Assembly: GCA_910577165.1 (NCBI GenBank)
Contig: CAJTLX010000020.1
Coordinates: forward strand, 1-49,594
Direction: 5' to 3'
DNA length: 49,594 nt
DNA from: an uncultured Lachnospiraceae bacterium
GTDB lineage: Bacteria; Bacillota; Clostridia; Lachnospirales; Lachnospiraceae
Within the stretch, counting starts at the first letter, position 1. Each line of letters begins with the position of its first letter. Positions 16,763 to 24,978 of the stretch are shown here, one piece after another. A program made the translations under genes and the position numbers. The notes beneath the pieces are model-generated. The model was given only the letters and a program-made list of their open reading frames with translations, was not told where the DNA came from and searched no databases.

Positions 16763-18040
16763 ATGAAAAATGCAAGGCGCGGCAATAAACCGCAGGGGGA
16801 GAAAAAATTTCATGTGACAGGGCGAATGATCACTGCGGTAATTTTTGTGATTGCTCTTTATGCCATGCTGTTTCGAATGATCAAGACGAATCAGGATATT
16901 ACTGATGCGTTTAAAGAATCCTACACGGCAAATAAGGGCAATGTTTTAGATAAGACGGCCGCGGGAATTACCTCGGCGGAGTCCACAATCAATAAAAGCA
17001 TTGTGGGGCGCAGCGCGCTGATTGATCTGCACGGCTTGCTCCAGGTGATGCTCGGACGCAAGGAAGTGGAGGAGCGCAGAGTTCATTATTATGTGTATAA
17101 AATGGATAATGGACAGCTTACCTACGCCTATTCAACCTATGGGACAAACTGGATTGTCAATCAGTTTAAGGGGTTAAAGGCGGAGTGCGATGCACAGGGA
17201 GCGAAACTTTTATATGTACAGTGGCCGTTTAAGGTGGATAAATACAATAATCTGCTTCCTCATGGCAAGGAGGATTTTACAAATAAAAATGTGGATCGAC
17301 TGTTGGCAGGACTGGAAAAAAATAAGATTGCCGCGCTTGATTACCGGGAAGTTCTGCATGAAAAATACGGTTCGGGTGAGCCGTATGCCTCCTTATTTTT
17401 CGATACGGATCACCATTGGAGAACGGAGACAGCGTTTGAGGCCTATGTCTATCTGCTGAATTATCTCAGCGAAAATTATGGGTATGAATATGATCCGAAA
17501 ATTGTGGATAAAAACAATTTTGTTTTTGAGACGGTCGAGGATTGTTTTATTGGCTCCCTTGCAAACCGCACAGGCAAACTTTATGGCGGGATTGATGATT
17601 TTACCTATGTGTATCCCTCGTTTGAAACGGATTATGTCTGGGAAAAATATGGCAAGGGGATGTCAAAGCTGTTAACCAGAAAGGGAAGCTTTAATGAAAC
17701 CCTGTTTTTTGAAACCGTAAAGGAGGAGCCCGATATTGCGAAACCGTACCGGGACAATTGTTATTTTAATGGAAATCCGGCACTTGTTCATATCACAAAC
17801 AATAAGGTAGAAAAGGGAAAAATTCTTTTTGTATGCGATTCGTTCAGCAAGCCTATTGTATCGTTTTTGTCGCTCGCGCTAAATCATATTGAATTTATGG
17901 ATCTGCGGGATTTTTCACAAACTGATTTGGTCGACTATATTAAGGATCGCGATTTAGAAATGGTAATTGTCGCCTACAGTGCCTCGGCGATCAAGCCGTC
18001 CACCGCAGGATTTTTCCAGTTTCGAACAATTGAGAAATAG
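16763..18040 (+). CDS. DHHW-motif protein, AlgX/SGNH-like partner of MBOAT
   Basis: Single-pass membrane protein (about 425 residues) with an external SGNH-hydrolase-like domain that probably finishes O-acetyl transfer. A short basic tail is followed by one helix (VIFVIALYAMLFRMI), then the catalytic-type segment FFDTDHHWRTETAFEAY near residue 215 and VCDSFSKPIVSFL near residue 365, in which the aspartate-serine pair fits the SGNH block I. The frame is open from a TTG 54 bases upstream; I prefer the ATG preceded by AAAGGA because it places the basic tail right before the helix. It forms an operon with the MBOAT gene and ends at a strong terminator. Confidence 0.85.
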   Translation: MKNARRGNKPQGEKKFHVTGRMITAVIFVIALYAMLFRMIKTNQDITDAFKESYTANKGNVLDKTAAGITSAESTINKSIVGRSALIDLHGLLQVMLGRKEVEERRVHYYVYKMDNGQLTYAYSTYGTNWIVNQFKGLKAECDAQGAKLLYVQWPFKVDKYNNLLPHGKEDFTNKNVDRLLAGLEKNKIAALDYREVLHEKYGSGEPYASLFFDTDHHWRTETAFEAYVYLLNYLSENYGYEYDPKIVDKNNFVFETVEDCFIGSLANRTGKLYGGIDDFTYVYPSFETDYVWEKYGKGMSKLLTRKGSFNETLFFETVKEEPDIAKPYRDNCYFNGNPALVHITNNKVEKGKILFVCDSFSKPIVSFLSLALNHIEFMDLRDFSQTDLVDYIKDRDLEMVIVAYSASAIKPSTAGFFQFRTIEK

Positions 18041-18092
18041 ATTGCAAATAATGATAAGATATTGCTCTTAAAAATAAATAATGTAAAAAAGG

Positions 18093-18127
18093 GTTCTCAC
18101 TCCGGGGCGGGAGTGGGAACTTTTTTT
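18093..18127 (+). terminator. Intrinsic terminator of the acyltransferase operon
   Basis: An 11-bp stem GTTCTCACTCC / GGAGTGGGAAC (one G-U pair), a 6-base loop and seven T residues. Confidence 0.9.
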
Positions 18128-18170
18128 GCTTTGTTAAACTTTTTTTCTCTCAAATTTTTTCCAAAACAGG

Positions 18171-18199
18171 TTGACAAATTGTAAGATAAGCTATATACT
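18171..18199 (+). promoter_or_regulatory. Promoter of the c-di-GMP riboswitch transcript
   Basis: TTGACA, 17 bases, TATACT. The expected start near 18206 lies about 25 bases before the riboswitch core. Confidence 0.8.
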
Positions 18200-18225
18200 A
18201 AGAGAAGATAAGGAAAAAGATTTCA

Positions 18226-18303
18226 GTAACAAGTACTGACAATGGCAAACCTGGCAGGAACGCAAAGCCAGAGAGCCTGTAAAATGGCAGCCAGTCGCCA
18301 ACA
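18226..18303 (+). ncRNA. Cyclic di-GMP-I (GEMM-I) riboswitch
   Basis: The conserved core of the c-di-GMP class I aptamer is present: GGCAAACC, a short P1b hairpin, ACGCAAAGCC, then AGCC ... GGCAGCC and a closing GCCA. The two G residues before CAAACC are kept, which fits c-di-GMP rather than the cGAMP-binding variant, where the key G is A. P1b is shorter than usual (CCU/AGG), so the tetraloop contact may differ. A perfect terminator hairpin follows about 30 bases later and forms the likely expression platform. No covariance model was run. Confidence 0.8.
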
Positions 18304-18328
18304 TTATGTTTATTTTTTGTGTGATTGC

Positions 18329-18352
18329 ACCGGTTGAAAAACCGGTCTTTTT
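18329..18352 (+). terminator. Riboswitch expression-platform terminator
   Basis: Perfect 7-bp stem ACCGGTT / AACCGGT closed by a GAAA loop and followed by CTTTTTAT, directly downstream of the c-di-GMP aptamer. Confidence 0.88.
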
Positions 18353-18353
18353 A

Positions 18354-18820
18354 TCGTGCGGATCGAATTTTTCCACAGGATAAACCCCTCCGGGGATCGC
18401 TCCATCTAAGGGGCAGTTTCTACTCCGAGCAAAAGAAGATGGCTGTGGCTTGATGGCACTGGAATCCTTCAATATACTTAAAGAGCCGGATGGAAAAAAG
18501 ACGCAAGGAGCTTTGTGCAAATTTGCGGTCAGATTTTGCCTGCCTGTCCGCGGGGGAAAGGACTTTGGCGGCACGCTGGATTTAATTTTTTACTTTTTTG
18601 AAAAAGCAGGTCTTTCCCATCTGTCCGTGCAGAAGCAAAATAATTACATAAAAACGGCAGGAAAAGATTCTTACAGGCAACAGGAGCACGTTTGTATGTG
18701 TGCATGTCACACGAAAGTGCGGGGAGCAGGAGGGATTACCGGGAATCCTTCGAAATAGCGGGGAGAAAATGAAAGAGCGTCTGTGTGATTTTTCCACAGG
18801 CGCTTTGTTGTTGGTTTTTC
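18354..18820 (+). ncRNA. Candidate structured transcript downstream of the c-di-GMP riboswitch
   Basis: About 460 bases with no convincing gene; the best frame (from TTG 18450) lacks a ribosome binding site. Several complementary segments read in order along the forward strand: CCCC/GGGG (18385-18395), GCGG..CAG/CTG..CCGC (18525-18551), GGGAAAG/CTTTCCC (18554-18618) enclosing CTTTTT/AAAAAG, GCAC..GTGTG/CACAC..GTGC (18687-18720), and AGGGATT/AATCCTT (18730-18749). It ends in a terminator-like hairpin AGCG-T-CTGTG / CACAG-G-CGCT followed by a U-rich run (18776-18820). It could be a regulated non-coding RNA or a decayed gene. I did not recognise a known family. Confidence 0.4.
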
Positions 18821-18856
18821 ACAATCCACCCGCTCTCTTTTTGGCAAAATAGTTCA

Positions 18857-18913
18857 TAGCACTTCGCCCTTTTTTATGCTATAATGAACTTGATATTACG
18901 AAAACGTTTAAGC
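18857..18913 (+). promoter_or_regulatory. Extended -10 promoter and LacI/CcpA-type operator of the GH94 gene
   Basis: TGCTATAAT is an extended -10 element with a weak -35 (TAGCAC). The near-palindrome ACGAAAACGTTTAAGC, centred on CG, covers about +7 to +22. Such sites are bound by LacI-family regulators or CcpA and would repress initiation when the sugar inducer is absent. Confidence 0.6.
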
Positions 18914-18944
18914 AAAGAAGAAAAAAGAAGGAGGGGTTTATTGT

Positions 18945-21440
18945 ATGAAATTTGGTTATTTTGATGATGAGAACAAGGAATATGTGATTACGACACCACA
19001 GACACCGTATCCGTGGATCAATTATCTTGGCACGCAGGACTTTTTTTCGCTGATTTCCAATACAGCGGGAGGATACAGTTTCTATAAAGATGCAAAATTG
19101 CGCCGTATCACACGTTTCCGTTATAATAATGTCCCGCTTGATCTGGGCGGTGGGCGTTATTTCTATCTGTATGATGACGGGGATTTCTGGTCTCCAGGAT
19201 TTATGCCGGTAAAAAAAGCACTGGATTTTTATGAGTGCCGTCACGGGATGGGCTACACGAAAATTAAGGGGGCGAGAAAAGGGATTGAAGTCGGCATAAC
19301 CTTTTTCGTACCGCAGAATTATCATGGGGAAGTTCACAAAGTTACTGTGAAAAATACTGGTACGATGACGCGGGAAGTTAAACTTTTTTCTTTTGTGGAG
19401 TGGTGTTTGTGGAATGCACAGGATGATAGCACAAATTTCCAGCGTAATTTTAATACTGGAGAGGTAGAAATAAAAGGTTCAGTGATCTACCATAAAACAG
19501 AATATAAAGAGCGTCGTGATCACTATGCTTTCTATTCGGTCAATGCGCCGATCGAGGGGTTTGATACGGACAGAGAGGCATTTCTTGGCACATATGGCGG
19601 TTTTGACGCGCCGCAGGCAGTGCGGGCTGGAGCCTGTACCAATTCTGTAGCGGATGGCTGGTCGCCTGTTGCCTCCCACTGCCTTGCGATTTCCCTAAAG
19701 CCAGGAGAGACAAGGGATTTTGTGTTTGTTCTCGGCTATGTGGAGAATGGGGAAGAGGAAAAATGGGAGTGGCAGGTTGGTGAGCCGGATACCAGTGGGC
19801 TTTTGCTCTCCGCGCTTGCCCCGAATGCAACGAATGTGATCAACAAAAGGAAAGCGGAGGCAATGACTGCAAAATTTGCCGATGTGCAGACGGTGGATAA
19901 TGCTTTTGATGAATTAAAAGAATACTGGGACAAGCTTCTCTCAAAATATACGGTAAAGACAGCGCAGGAGAAAGTGAACCGTATGGTCAATATCTGGAAC
20001 CAGTACCAGTGTATGGTAACATTTAATCTCTCGCGCAGTGCTTCGTATTTTGAATCAGGAATTGGGCGCGGCATGGGATTTCGCGACTCGAATCAGGATC
20101 TGCTTGGATTTGTGCATCAGATTCCCGATCGCGCGCGGGAGAGAATTATTGATCTTGCTTCCACGCAGCTGCCGGACGGCGGTGCATACCACCAGTATCA
20201 GCCGTTGACCAAAAAAGGAAATGACGAGATTGGCGGCAATTTTAACGATGATCCGCTCTGGCTGATCCTGGCAGTGGTTGCCTATATTAAAGAGACTGGG
20301 GATTATGATATTCTTGACGTGATGACTCCATACGACAATAAGGATGAACTTGCCGCGCCGCTCGCCGATCATTTGAAACGCTCATTTGATCATGTAATTC
20401 ACCATCTCGGCCCGCATGGGCTGCCGCTGATCGGTCGCGCGGACTGGAATGACTGTCTGAATCTGAATTGTTTTTCAACGGAGTCCGGTGAATCATTCCA
20501 GACCGTGACGAGCAAGGATGGCAAAGTTGCGGAATCCGTGATGATTGCGGGGATGTTTGCCTATATTGGCGAGGAGTATGCGATCTTGATGGAAAATATT
20601 GGAAATCAGAAAGAACATGACCGTGCGATGATGGAAGTGGAAAAGATGCGTAAAACCATTATGCGCGATGGGTATGATGGCGAGTGGTTTTTGCGTGCCT
20701 ATGATGATTTTGGTCGGAAGGTTGGAAGTAAGGAGTGTGAGGAAGGAAAGATTTTTATTGAGTCGCAGGGATTTTGTATTCTCGGAAAATGCGGGCTTGA
20801 AAATGGTGAGGCATTAAGGGCACTGGATGCAGTGGAGAAATATTTGGGAACAAAATATGGTCTTATGTTAAATTACCCGGCATTTACAAAATATTATGTG
20901 GAGTACGGTGAGATCTCGACGTATCCGGCGGGCTATAAGGAAAATGCGGGAGTTTTTTGTCATAACAATGCTTGGATTATATGTGCGGAGGCATTTATGG
21001 GACGCGGCGATCGGGCATTTGATTATTATACAAGGATTGCGCCGGCGTACACGGAAGAGTACTCGCAGATACATCGCCTAGAGCCGTATGTGTATGCGCA
21101 GATGGTAGCGGGCAAGGATGCAAGGCGATTTGGCGAGGCGAAAAATTCCTGGTTAACGGGTACTGCCTCATGGAATTTCGTGGCGATCTCCCAGTATATT
21201 CTCGGAGTGAAGCCGGACTATAACGGGCTGATGATCGATCCGGCGATCCCTGCGGACTGGGATGGCTATGAACTTAGACGGGAATTCCGTGGGGATATCT
21301 TCCATGTGGAGGTAAAAAATCCAGACCATATCTGCAAGGGAGTAGCAAAGATGGTGGTGGACGGAAAGGAACAAAGTGGCAATATCATTCCAGTCTTTGG
21401 GGATGGGAAAGAACATTATGTGCAGGTAGTGCTGGGATAA
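18945..21440 (+). CDS. GH94 cellobiose phosphorylase
   Basis: Cytoplasmic enzyme of 831 residues that splits cellobiose with phosphate into glucose-1-phosphate and glucose, saving ATP. The amino-terminal beta-sandwich opens with MKFGYFDDENKEYVI, typical of the family. The (alpha/alpha)6 catalytic domain contains FRDSNQDLLGFVH and GGNFNDDPLWL, whose aspartate pair includes the general acid. RADWNDCLNLN and the closing ISQYILGVKPDYNGLMIDP also fit. Length matches characterised cellobiose phosphorylases (about 810-830). GGAGGGG lies before the ATG. It is monocistronic with its own promoter, operator and terminator. Specificity for a related disaccharide cannot be excluded. Confidence 0.88.
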   Translation: MKFGYFDDENKEYVITTPQTPYPWINYLGTQDFFSLISNTAGGYSFYKDAKLRRITRFRYNNVPLDLGGGRYFYLYDDGDFWSPGFMPVKKALDFYECRHGMGYTKIKGARKGIEVGITFFVPQNYHGEVHKVTVKNTGTMTREVKLFSFVEWCLWNAQDDSTNFQRNFNTGEVEIKGSVIYHKTEYKERRDHYAFYSVNAPIEGFDTDREAFLGTYGGFDAPQAVRAGACTNSVADGWSPVASHCLAISLKPGETRDFVFVLGYVENGEEEKWEWQVGEPDTSGLLLSALAPNATNVINKRKAEAMTAKFADVQTVDNAFDELKEYWDKLLSKYTVKTAQEKVNRMVNIWNQYQCMVTFNLSRSASYFESGIGRGMGFRDSNQDLLGFVHQIPDRARERIIDLASTQLPDGGAYHQYQPLTKKGNDEIGGNFNDDPLWLILAVVAYIKETGDYDILDVMTPYDNKDELAAPLADHLKRSFDHVIHHLGPHGLPLIGRADWNDCLNLNCFSTESGESFQTVTSKDGKVAESVMIAGMFAYIGEEYAILMENIGNQKEHDRAMMEVEKMRKTIMRDGYDGEWFLRAYDDFGRKVGSKECEEGKIFIESQGFCILGKCGLENGEALRALDAVEKYLGTKYGLMLNYPAFTKYYVEYGEISTYPAGYKENAGVFCHNNAWIICAEAFMGRGDRAFDYYTRIAPAYTEEYSQIHRLEPYVYAQMVAGKDARRFGEAKNSWLTGTASWNFVAISQYILGVKPDYNGLMIDPAIPADWDGYELRREFRGDIFHVEVKNPDHICKGVAKMVVDGKEQSGNIIPVFGDGKEHYVQVVLG

Positions 21441-21459
21441 AATAATATTGTGATGGTTA

Positions 21460-21507
21460 AAAAAGGGCAGATATCTGCAGGAAATTGTGGAAATTTGCCT
21501 TTTTTTA
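21460..21507 (+). terminator. Terminator of the GH94 gene
   Basis: AAAAAAGGGCA pairs with TGCCTTTTTTT with one bulged G. The loop contains the small palindrome GCAGATATCTGC. Confidence 0.6.
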
Positions 21508-21557
21508 TGCGCGGGTTTTTCTTTCTTATTCAATTTTGGTTTGTTTACACAGAAACA

Positions 21558-21586
21558 TTGCCAACTAGAAAAAAATCGTGTATAAT
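21558..21586 (+). promoter_or_regulatory. Promoter of the Nudix-pyrC-pyrF operon
   Basis: TTGCCA, 17 bases, TATAAT, leaving a leader of about 135 bases. No PyrR-type anti-terminator fold was recognised. Confidence 0.7.
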
Positions 21587-21646
21587 AAATTTAGAATCGG
21601 AACTAATTAACAGTATATGCCTTTCCTGCCCCTTTGGAATTCGTTT

Positions 21647-21730
21647 ATGGGAGCGAAACGTAAAAAAAGTATTCTGCAAGTTTTAGGTACGGGAGGAGCA
21701 TATATAGAACTAATTATAGGAGGAGCTTAG
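21647..21730 (+). CDS. Possible 27-residue leader peptide
   Basis: A short frame (MGAKRKKSILQVL...ELIIGGA) in the operon leader ends with TAG directly abutting the ATG of the Nudix gene, so ribosomes finishing it could restart there. The ribosome binding site before its ATG is weak. GGAGGAGC occurs twice near its end, the second copy serving the Nudix gene. It may be chance. Confidence 0.25.
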   Translation: MGAKRKKSILQVLGTGGAYIELIIGGA

Positions 21731-22132
21731 ATGAATAGATATGCTATTATAGTCAAGGGGATTGTACGGTACGAGGATAAGTATCTTTTGGTGCAGCGCT
21801 GGTATGATGATCGGATTGAGGATCCGTATCAGTGGGAATTTGTGGATGGAAAGATTGAGTTCGGCGAGGCACCGGACAAAGCGGTGACGCGCTTGATTCG
21901 CGAACAGACCGGGCTTGAACCAATTATCGACCGAATTGCCTATACCTGGTCATATATGGTTGGGGATGTGCATCATATCGGGATCAGTTATGAATGTATG
22001 ACTTTGGGGGACGAGGTTATTTTGTCGGAAGAACTGCATGATTTTCGCTTTGTGTCAAAGGAGGAGTTTGACGATTATATTACGAACGAAAAACTTTTAG
22101 ACGATCTGAAGCACGCATTTGAGCTGATGTAG
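21731..22132 (+). CDS. Nudix-fold protein with altered Nudix box
   Basis: A 133-residue Nudix-domain protein leading the pyrimidine operon. The Nudix box GKIEFGEAPDKAVTR then LIREQTGL aligns with GX5EX7REUXEEXGU, but the RE glutamate is leucine and the second glutamate of EE is glutamine. Only part of the metal-binding set is left, so activity may be changed or lost. TAGGAGGAGC precedes the start. It lies 15 bases before pyrC and is expressed with it, suggesting a nucleotide-related housekeeping or regulatory role; the substrate is unknown. Confidence 0.82.
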   Translation: MNRYAIIVKGIVRYEDKYLLVQRWYDDRIEDPYQWEFVDGKIEFGEAPDKAVTRLIREQTGLEPIIDRIAYTWSYMVGDVHHIGISYECMTLGDEVILSEELHDFRFVSKEEFDDYITNEKLLDDLKHAFELM

Positions 22133-22147
22133 AGGAAGTGAGGAAAT

Positions 22148-23422
22148 ATGATTACGTTAATTCAAGGCGGTTATGTGGTCAATCCAGCCACCGGAATCTG
22201 TGGGGTGAATGATATATTTATCGTGGATGAGACGGTGGAAGAGATCGCACCGCATATTGACAGAGAGGCACATCGTGTGATCGACGCAAAGGGAAAATAC
22301 GTATTTCCAGGATTTGTCGATCTGCATGAACATCTTAGAGAGCCGGGATTTGAGTATAAGGAAACCATCGCGAGCGGGACGATGGCGGCGGCGGCGGGCG
22401 GATTTACTACAATCTGCCCAATGCCAAATACAAAGCCTGTGATTGATAGCCGTGTGATGGTGGAATATCTAAATTTTAAGGCGGCAAAGGACTCGCTTAT
22501 CCATGTTATTCCGGTCGGCGCGGTAACGTGCTCTCAAAACGGCGAGGAACTTGCGGATATTTCGGGGATGGCCGCCGTCGGTGCTATGGCGTTGAGCGAG
22601 GATGGCAAATCGGTGATGAATCCTCTTTTGTACAAGGAGGGGATGAAAAAGGCAGCAGAGCTTGGACTGGTGATTTTCGCACACTGTGAGGATAAAAATT
22701 TGCTTAACGGGGGCGTGTTGAACGCGGGAAAAAAGGCGGAGGAACTGGGACTTCCTGGAATTACAAATTCCGTCGAGGATGTGATTGTGGCGAGAGATAT
22801 CCTGCTTGCAAAGGAAACCGGGGTGAAACTGCATCTCTGTCACTGTTCCACAGCGGATTCCGTGGCATTGGTGCGCCTTGGGAAATCTTTGGGCGTAAAG
22901 CTTTCGGCGGAGGTCTGTCCGCATCATTTCGCGATGACGGAGGAGGAAATACCAGGGGATGATGCGAATTATAAGATGAATCCGCCGCTTAGAACAAAAG
23001 CGGATGTGGACGCGCTGATTGCAGGGCTTGCGGACGGAACAATGGAGGTGATTGCAACGGATCATGCCCCGCATTCTGCCGAGGAGAAAAAGCGTTCCAT
23101 GAAGGACGCACCATTTGGGATTGTCGGTTCGGAGACGGCTTTCGCGCTCTCCTATACAACACTGGTAAGAGCGGGGCATTTGACGATATCGCAGCTAATC
23201 GAAAAACTCAGCACAAACCCAGCGCGTATTTTAGGAATTGACCGGGGGGATATTTCCGCCGGACATATCGCGGATCTGGTAATTGCGGAGACCGAGCAGC
23301 CTTATGTGATCGATGTGGAAAAATTTATTTCAAAGGGAAAAAATTCTCCATTTGGGGGCAGAAGCGTGTACGGGAAGATATTGCTTACCATGGTGAACGG
23401 GGAGATTGTATTTGAGGTTTGA
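22148..23422 (+). CDS. pyrC: Dihydroorotase
   Basis: Zinc amidohydrolase (424 residues) that closes carbamoyl-aspartate to dihydroorotate, step three of pyrimidine synthesis. The class I family signature is clear: PGFVDLHEHLREPG with the metal-binding histidines, GGFTTICPMPNTKP, the FAHCED histidine, LCHCST, and VIATDHAPH with the catalytic aspartate. AGAGGAAGTGAGG lies before the ATG. It sits between the Nudix gene and pyrF in one operon, supporting a biosynthetic role rather than allantoinase or hydantoinase activity. Confidence 0.93.
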   Translation: MITLIQGGYVVNPATGICGVNDIFIVDETVEEIAPHIDREAHRVIDAKGKYVFPGFVDLHEHLREPGFEYKETIASGTMAAAAGGFTTICPMPNTKPVIDSRVMVEYLNFKAAKDSLIHVIPVGAVTCSQNGEELADISGMAAVGAMALSEDGKSVMNPLLYKEGMKKAAELGLVIFAHCEDKNLLNGGVLNAGKKAEELGLPGITNSVEDVIVARDILLAKETGVKLHLCHCSTADSVALVRLGKSLGVKLSAEVCPHHFAMTEEEIPGDDANYKMNPPLRTKADVDALIAGLADGTMEVIATDHAPHSAEEKKRSMKDAPFGIVGSETAFALSYTTLVRAGHLTISQLIEKLSTNPARILGIDRGDISAGHIADLVIAETEQPYVIDVEKFISKGKNSPFGGRSVYGKILLTMVNGEIVFEV

Positions 23423-23482
23423 TGAAAAAGTCAAGCGGCATAATAAGAAATGAAGAAAAATAAATGGAAAGGGAACAAAAAA

Positions 23483-24397
23483 ATGATTGATGAATTGGTA
23501 AAAAAAATTCAGGAAAAAAACGCGCCGGTGGTAGTGGGACTTGATCCGATGCTCTCCTATATTCCGGAGAGTATTGTGGGTCGGACAATAGAAGAAAAAG
23601 GAGAAACCTTAGAGGCGGCAGCGGAGGCGGTGTGGCAGTTTAACAAAGCAATCGTGGATGCTACATATGATTTAATTCCGGCGGTAAAGCCACAGATCGC
23701 AATGTATGAGCAGTTTGGTGTGCCGGGAATGGCAGCATTTGAAAAAACCGTGGAATACTGCAAGGAAAAAGAATTAGTGGTGATTGGCGATATCAAGCGC
23801 GGGGATATCGGTTCAACTTCGGCGGCCTACGCAGCGGGGCATATCGGAGTGGTAAAAATTGGAAATCACGTTCTGCGCGGATTTAAAGAAGATTTTGTCA
23901 CCGTAAATCCCTACCTTGGCACAGATGGCGTAAAGCCGTTTGTCGATGTGTGCAAGGCAGAGAAAAAAGGAATTTTTGTACTGGTTAAAACATCAAATCC
24001 TTCCAGCGGTGAATTTCAGGATCGCGTGGTGGATAATCGACCGCTCTATGAATCTGTGGCGGAAAAAGTGAAGGAATGGGGAGCGGACTGTGTTGGCACC
24101 TGCGGTTACAGCAGTGTGGGCGCAGTGGTGGGCGCGACCTATCCGGAGCAGGGAAAAGTGCTTAGGGCACTTATGCCAAGGAACTATATTCTGGTGCCGG
24201 GGTACGGCGCGCAGGGCGGCAAGGGCAAGGATCTTGTACACTTTTTTAATTCGGATGGTCTGGGCGCGATTGTCAATTCCTCGCGGGGGATTATTGCGGC
24301 ATACAAGCAGGAGCAGTATGCAAAATTTGGCGAGCAGAATTTCGCACTGGCCTCAAGACAAGCGGTGCTTGATATGATAAAAGATCTGAAGTTTTAG
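23483..24397 (+). CDS. pyrF: Orotidine 5'-phosphate decarboxylase
   Basis: Final enzyme of UMP synthesis (304 residues), decarboxylating OMP. It is the longer type 2 form: VVVGLDPMLSYIPESI near the start, the catalytic DIKRGD in VIGDIKRGDIGSTSAAYA, FVTVNPYLG, and the phosphate loop LVPGYGAQGG. The frame also opens 33 bases earlier at an ATG without a good ribosome binding site; I start at the ATG nine bases after AAAGGG, which puts the first strand at the expected distance. It lies 60 bases after pyrC and 14 bases before a small membrane protein gene. Confidence 0.93.
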   Translation: MIDELVKKIQEKNAPVVVGLDPMLSYIPESIVGRTIEEKGETLEAAAEAVWQFNKAIVDATYDLIPAVKPQIAMYEQFGVPGMAAFEKTVEYCKEKELVVIGDIKRGDIGSTSAAYAAGHIGVVKIGNHVLRGFKEDFVTVNPYLGTDGVKPFVDVCKAEKKGIFVLVKTSNPSSGEFQDRVVDNRPLYESVAEKVKEWGADCVGTCGYSSVGAVVGATYPEQGKVLRALMPRNYILVPGYGAQGGKGKDLVHFFNSDGLGAIVNSSRGIIAAYKQEQYAKFGEQNFALASRQAVLDMIKDLKF

Positions 24398-24411
24398 AGG
24401 GGGAGAAGGCA

Positions 24412-24828
24412 ATGCAGAGAATCTTATGTCCCTTTTGCGATCATGAGATCAAGGGCAAGGGAAAATGCGATTTTTGCGGATCGTGGGTAAAAAAGCCAGT
24501 GATTACAGAAACTTCGGAGGAACTCTACCCGGAAAATTTTTCCAGTGTGGCGGGTGCTGCCGCAGGGGCGGGAATCTCCCCGGATTTTTCCGACCGTGCG
24601 CAAAGAGAGGATGTTTTAGGCAGTCAGGCGGCAGCCGGACAAACGGGAGCTATGCCAGGAGTACAAAGAAATACTACTCCGCGCCGTGCAGTACTTGCCA
24701 GCGAGGCAGTTGAGCACGGGCAGACCACAGTTAAGGGCGGCAATTCCAAAATTGTAGTAAAAGGAATTGTGATTGTAATCATTGTCAATATTATATTGCA
24801 GCTTTTATTTTTGCTGTTTGATATTTAA
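24412..24828 (+). CDS. Zinc-ribbon membrane protein of unknown function
   Basis: A 138-residue protein with an amino-terminal zinc ribbon (CPFCDHEIKGKGKCDFCGSW: two CxxC pairs), a low-complexity alanine- and glycine-rich linker, and a single C-terminal helix (IVVKGIVIVIIVNIILQLLF) near residues 112-135. It is a tail-anchored layout. GAGGGGGAGAAGG precedes the ATG. It is co-directional with pyrF, 14 bases away, but no link with pyrimidine synthesis can be shown. Confidence 0.75.
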   Translation: MQRILCPFCDHEIKGKGKCDFCGSWVKKPVITETSEELYPENFSSVAGAAAGAGISPDFSDRAQREDVLGSQAAAGQTGAMPGVQRNTTPRRAVLASEAVEHGQTTVKGGNSKIVVKGIVIVIIVNIILQLLFLLFDI

Positions 24829-24921
24829 TTTTTCTCTTTTGCATTGTGCGATTGTGACCAACGGGAAATTTTCCGGTCTTTACTATCAAGAACATCATTG
24901 GTGTTTTTGTGGTGAAGTACA

Positions 24922-24948
24922 TATCATGCAAAGCATGATAAAATTCTT
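24922..24948 (+). terminator. Weak hairpin after the pyr operon
   Basis: Perfect 8-bp stem TATCATGC / GCATGATA with an AAA loop, followed by AAATTCTTCT. It is AT-rich, so termination would be weak; it lies 30 bases before the serpin gene. Confidence 0.35.
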
Positions 24949-24978
24949 CTGATATAAGGAAGCAAAAGGGGGATTTCC

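Noticed and set aside
18450..18758. A 102-codon forward frame downstream of the c-di-GMP riboswitch
   Set aside because: TTG/ATG start without a ribosome binding site, odd composition and overlap with hairpins. It was kept only as an alternative to the non-coding transcript idea.
22469..23179. A 236-codon reverse-strand frame inside pyrC
   Set aside because: It lies wholly antisense to a clear dihydroorotase, is cysteine- and histidine-rich low-likelihood protein, and has no ribosome binding site.
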